Origin: Paraspadella gotoi | Taxonomy: Eukaryota > Chaetognatha | Length of the DNA stretch: 64,000 nt | Assembly: GCA_051294375.1 (NCBI GenBank) | Contig: CM119269.1 | Coordinates: 2,331,601-2,395,600 of the forward strand | Direction of reading: 5' to 3' | Shown here: positions 38,082-44,660 of the stretch, in pieces | Layout of the letters: the number at the start of each line of letters is the position of its first letter | How positions within the stretch are numbered: the stretch's first letter is position 1 | Program-made: the position numbers and the translations under genes | The notes under the pieces: model-generated | What the model was told of the DNA's origin: nothing | Databases searched by the model: none | What the model saw: only the letters and a program-made list of their open reading frames with translations

Positions 38082-40017
38082 TTTGACTCGTCAACGGAGG
38101 GAGGTGCCAGGGCATAAGGGGTGGATTCGCCGTGAAAAGGGATTTCAATCGGGTAGAAGGAAAAACTTTCAATAATCGAAGTAGGAAATAGATTTGGAAA
38201 ATATTAAGAAAAATGAAAATTGGCTTTTCTTCAAGGACTATGATAATCATTGTTAGCTGATTGCGTAATGCGTTTATGAGGAGCGGAAAAAAACATCAGT
38301 TTTGTTTAAATTAGTGTAAATAAGACATATATAATATACATAACATAATATACATTGTATATGACTCGACTTTATTACTCTTCTCCGAATCAGGAATCGT
38401 GGAGGGAGACGAAATTCTGTCCATCAACGGAAAACCAGTGAGAGAATTGGACATGACCTACGTCGAGTCTCTTTTGGGACAAGGTAAGGCGTTTTGTAAA
38501 AGTTGTTGGGTAAGTTGCTTGGCGAGGAAAAGAGGTAAAAAGTGATTTGTAAGGGTCTTTGTATGTCACTAGTTTTAGCCAAAAAAAGCGCTGACTCGTC
38601 ATGCACTAATTTACCAAGCAGGCAAGCATTCGTTATACTGAATCCATCTTATCTTATCTTTGCTTCCTTTATAAACCTAAGATTAAATTCAAATGCCTCG
38701 CGTCAAGCGTCTGAGTCATTGTTGAGAATCCCGTATGTTGTTCCCGGATGTAGATCCTCGTTGCGGGACCAGGATGAGCAAAATAAAATGCGTCCCGGGA
38801 TATTTTTTTTTCTTAACTCTTGTCGCCGGGGACGACTTTGTAACGTGACCGAATTCCGCTTTTTCGCTCGTTTTTTCTCTTTGTTTGTCCTTGCTTTCTT
38901 TTGTTTCGTCCTTGCTTTCTGTTGTTTCGTCCTTGCTTTCTGTTGTTTCGTCCTTGCTTTCTGTTGTTTCGTCCTTGCTTTCTGTTGTTTTCTTCCAGCT
39001 TTCTCTCCACTTTTTTCCCGCTTTCTCTCCGCTTTCTTTTTGCTTTCTCTCTGCTTTCTTCCCGCTTTCTCTCCGCTTTCTTCCCGCTTTCTCTCCGCTT
39101 TCTTCCCGATTTCTCTTTGCTTTCTTCACGCTTTCTCTCCGCTTTCTTCCCTTATCGGAAAAGAAAAATAAGAAGCGAGCGTGGATTTCGATGGAGAAGC
39201 GAGATTTATTCCTTGTTGCGTAATTGAGATTCAGTTCCGGAATAAAAATCCGATGGCAATTTTTCACTTTTTTCTTTAAGAAGAGAGGAACATTGAAAAA
39301 AAAATTCAGATGCGTAGCCGCATCTCAGTATGAGACAATCCTTCTGTTGGTCGTGACGCCCCTGATCGGTCGGTCGGGTCGGTCGGTCGGTCGGTCGGTC
39401 GGTCGGTCGGTCGGTCGGGTCGGTCGGTCGGTCGTCGGTCGGTCGGTCGGTCGGTCGGTCGGTCGGTCGGTCGTCGGTCGGTCGGTCGGTCGTCGGTCGG
39501 TCGGTCCGGTCGGTCGGGCGCGGTCGGTCGGTCGGTCCGGTCGGTCGGTCGGTCGGTCGGTCGGTCGCGTCGGTCGGTCGGTCGGTCCGGTCGCGGTCGG
39601 TCGTCGGTCGGCGGTCCGGTCGGTTTTTGCGATTAACTTATCATCGATATCTTAAATTATAATTGATGAAAAAAAAGAAAAGAGAGAAAAAGATAAAACC
39701 TCAGATTTTTCGCCGCATCTTGAAGTCTAAAAAAAAAAACAACCCAAGAAAACTGCGGGAAAAAATATGGTTTGCCCGGGAAGGGGTGGGAAGCGCTGGA
39801 ACTCTAGGGACGCCTGGGGTGATTACAGCCAGAGTCTGGAGTTTAAACTGACTCAGACGCTGCGGGCGATTACATCCGGGATCTTGAGTGAAAACTGACT
39901 CATTACAATTACATCCGGGGTCTTTGGGCTTCCGGATACGGCCCTGGGGTCCGTCGAACGAATGTGTAAGCGAGAGAAAGTTTGAAATAACCCTTTGAAT
40001 TTTATTTTCTCTCTCTC

Positions 40018-40050
<33 letters not shown>

Positions 40051-40548
40051 GTACTTTTCTTTCTCTTTGTCTCAGGGGCGTCTGTGTTTCTGACCGTCCG
40101 GTCCGCGCGGTCGGAACCCCCCTCCATGGCCATACTCGTCGAGCAGGACATGATGGACTCGTCTATGGGTAAGTCGTATTTGTGCCTACGGGTAAGTCAT
40201 GTGGATATGAGTCTTGTCTGGATCGCGTCGATCTTGGTTCTCTTTTCCCTATTGGTCTCTTGTCTGGCGCCCAAGCAGCGCCCTCTGCTACCCGGTCTCC
40301 CGTTTTAGTCTGCGTCTTTATAGTTCACTTTCTTCTTTTTTTTCTTCTTTTCTCTTATTTTCCTTTCTGATCTTTCTTTTTTAGTAAAATTTTACGCGTT
40401 TCGTTCTTTCGGCGTTTTTTCTCCTATTTTTAAAAAATCCTTTTACCCTTCTTTCTTTCCTCTGTTTTTATTTATTTTTTTAATTTATTTATTAATTTTT
40501 TTGTTATTTTTATTTGTTATTTATTTATTTTTTTGTTATTTTTATTTG

Positions 40549-40607
<59 letters not shown>

Positions 40608-43600
40608 TTTCTTTCATGCAGTCTTTATTTTTTTTCTTTTTGCTTTTTCATTTTATCTTTCTTCCTCTTCCAAGATTAAAAAATTCTCTTTAAACCCGTT
40701 ACTGTTTTTTTTTTCCGACTTCGACTTTCCCTTTTTTTTTCATCATCTTCTCTTCCCCATTCAATATCTGGGAAAGGGAAAGCGTCATTAACATATTCTC
40801 GATGAAGCTCATCGCGTGCCTTTCAACTACAAAAGATTGTTTTTCATCATTAGACGGAAGATTCATTAGCTCCCTTCTCTAAAGAATAGTGACTCCCAAA
40901 AAAAAGGAAATATATTAATAGGAAAAAAAAAGACAATTAGTGAAGGAACAGATGGTTTAATAAAAGCTGAGTTTTTAGTTCTAGATTGATTAATAAAAAA
41001 ATATGGCTTGTAAACTCCTTTGACATGGACGCTTTACGTAATTTGTTATTTAAAAAAATTGTTTTTTTAAAAAAATACTTCCGAAACTATCATATTAAAA
41101 TTTTAAGAGATGGTTTTCGCTTGTGGACGACAAGAGTGGTTGCATAACTTTCTAGGCTTTTATAATGGATACAATGCTGCGTTGGCTAAGAGGCTCTGTT
41201 TCCAGGCTGTTTTTTTTCTGTTTATTCCTGAGGTATACACTAAGGCGTAGTAAAATTTCTAAATTTAACTTAAATTAAAATTCTAAAAGTGAGGAATGAA
41301 TAACATTATACTAATAACCATTTATGTAATAAAAAAATTTATAATAAATTTTACAATTTACGCAGTAAGCCATATTTATACTAGTACTAAACCAATAAAT
41401 GTTAAAATTTCAAAACAGTTTTTTCTAAGATTTTTTTGCAGATTTGGATTCGTCATAAAAAGTTGATAAAAAGAAATATAACTCTTTTTGAAAAATTCCT
41501 TCATTAAGTGGGTCAAAAATTCAAAAAAGCTATATTTTAAGCTGAAAATTAATTTTTTATATATTAAATATAGTTTTTTTAATTTTTAACCCACTTAATG
41601 AAATAATTTTTTAAAATGATTTATATTTTCTTTTATCAACTTTTGACGAGGAATTCAAATCTGCAATCAAAATTAAGAAAAGCTTATTTTGAAATTTTTC
41701 GATTTTATAAGGATAGTACTATATATAAATATAGCCTACTGTGAAAATTAAAAAACATAAAATTAATTTTTTTTACAAATTAATGTTCACTGATGGTATG
41801 TTGTTCATAATTGACTTTTAGAATTTTCGTATGTAACTTTCACTACGCCTTAGTATACACGCTTTGCTCACTTTGCTCAATATGCACAGGCTGTGATCTG
41901 TCTTATTTTATTGTGAGAGACGTTCTTTTTCCGCTGACTTTATAAAAAAATACTAAATACTCGTTCGACGACCGTTTTAATCACACGCGCGAGTTCATTT
42001 GTTTTGATGAAGAAAAAACTAAGCCGGTTTCTAAAAAAAATTACTTGTTTTTTTGTTTTTCGTTTTTCGCGAGATTCGTTATACGACTCTTGACATCGTT
42101 TCCCGCTCCATGATCCACATTCGTTGTTTTCACATCTAGTACTCGACCTTTTCGGTCGGTCTGTCGTTCTGTCTGTCCGTCGGTCTGTCCCACTTACGTT
42201 AAAAATGCATATAATTCGCCTATAGTTGGTTGCTCATTTGTTAAAACGTACAAAAATCTCAAATTTAAGTGACTACTAGCGCTGCCTTTAGGAAATCCTA
42301 AAACTGTAAGGAATAAAAGACGTAATTTGGATGCAGTGCATGTCATAAATACAAGGGCTAAGAAAGTTTTTTAGTCCAGTCATGCCATGTCAGATCATGT
42401 GATCGAAGAGAAATAGACGTGAAAATAAAGTCACTGCTGGAATCACCCTTCTTGTTTATAAATATAAAACTAAAGAAGAAACAAATGTGTGTCAGATCTC
42501 TCGTGATGTCGGTTATCGCGATTCTTCCTCTCGACGATTACGTTTTTTTCGTTTTGAGGAAACGTTTGGAGACGAGACAAAAAAAAACAAAAAACAAAAA
42601 CAAAACAAAACACCCCCCCAAAAAAAAACAAAAAAAAAAAACAAAAACAAAAAAACAAAAAAACAATACAAATAGATAGAAAGTCGGTTTTTCTTTTGTT
42701 TTTATCTTCGGTGAGATTAACTTAAAGTCTAATAATAATTTCATCATATCGATGCTAATATTGTTCTGTTTTTAAAAAGATTTTAAAGAAGCGTTAATAG
42801 AGCTTGTGTGCCTAATATTTAATGCTTAATGTAAATTATTTAAAATTATATATTTCAGAAAATGTGAAATCGCTCGCTGCCATATTATGTCTTCTCTACT
42901 AAAGTAAAAACAAAAAAGAGAGTAAGCCAAAGAGAAGAGGATTTTTACGAGAAATACACAATCTCAGCCTTCACTTTTATTACTTTACTTAGAGCTTGAA
43001 AAGTTCCATTAACGTTTTTACTACTTTCATCTACGAAATTACGACTCCTCGTCCGCGGCAGCTTGCTCTCACCCGTGACCTTACCCTCCTTTGCACTCAA
43101 CCGATTTGCGTCAGTTTCATTTGGAACTTATCTCCGTCCCCAACCCGACCCATTTCCCCCCCCCACGCAGCAGGCATCGATTTGACGCCGACGAAGGAAG
43201 AATCGATCCGTCGACGCCGCAGCACGAGAGGATCGTCGCTGGACTCCCTCGAGGTAAGTTAGGGCAGAAGAGAGATTAGAAGGAAACTGGGGTTTATTTT
43301 TCGGGTAAGTTTGATAAAACTTTGATTCGTTTGGAAAGTTTAAATTGCGGTTTAGGCTTCCGCGGTGGAGCTGGGGAATGATGAAATGATAAAATGAGAA
43401 AAAAATATGAACAAGTGTGCGAAACAATATAAACCACTATGCAAATATGGAACCGGGCAAATACGCACTGGAAACGGTCGAGTGCCGTTGAATCCGCATT
43501 AATTAGCGATGGGCAAATAACAACGGTCGCTTTTAATCGATATGAAAAAAAAAATATTCGATATTACAACGTAATTAACACATAAAAAAGATTTTAACAG

Positions 43601-44611
43601 CTTTTTTTTCTTCTCGGTTTTTGTTCATGATGAAAAAAATGTATGTATGTATAATATATAATATAATATATAATTTAATATTGTATATAAATAGAGTAAA
43701 AAATGAATTGTAGAAAAGAAAGGCGCCTCACTCTTTTCGAAATGGAACCGAAGGTCTGAGAGAGACCAGCTTCTTGTCTCAATTCATCCCGCGACTTTGA
43801 ACGAAGAGAAAGCGGTTAACCTTCCAAATAAGAAAACCTTAAAGGGAGGCGATTCTTAGAATATGGGTTCGCATAAAAAAAAGATTTGACGAAATAAAAC
43901 TGCTTCGACGTCGCTTCCATCTGCGGAAGAAAAAATAAAAGGAAGAGAGGAAAAAAAAATATAGGGATGAGAGTTGGGAAAAAAAAGAGAACGAGTGGGA
44001 GGAATAAAAAAAAAATATTGAGGCTTCATTTTTTCTTTTTTCGTGTCTTCTCTTTTTCTCCCTTTCCTATCTTCTCCTTACTCATTACCTCTCTTTTTTA
44101 TCTCTTTCCTCTCTCCTCCTTACTCATTTTCTCTCTCGTTTGCTCTCTTTTTTTTCTCCTCTTTACTCATTACCTCTCTCTTTTTATCTCTTTCATCTCG
44201 CTTCCTTTCTCATTACCTCTCTCTTTTTATCTCTTTCCTCTCTCCTCCTTTCTCATTACCTCTCTCTTTTTATCTCTTTCCTCTCTCCTCCTTTCTCATT
44301 ACCTCTCTCGTTTGCTCTCTTTTTTTTCTCCTCTTTACTCATTACTTCTCTCTTTTTATCTCTTTCATCTCGCTTCCTTTCTCATTACCTCTCTCTTTTT
44401 ATCCCTTTTCTCTCTCCTCCTTACTCATTTTCTCTCTCGTTTGCTCTCTTTTTTTTCTCCTCTTTACTCATTACCTCTCTCTTTTATCTCTTTCCTCTCT
44501 CCTCCTACTCATTACCTCTCTCTTTTTTCTCCTTTCCTCTCTCCTCTTACTCATTACCTCTCTCTTTTTCTCCCTTTTCTTTCTCTTTCCCATTTCTCCC
44601 CTCATCTACCT

Positions 44612-44660
<49 letters not shown>

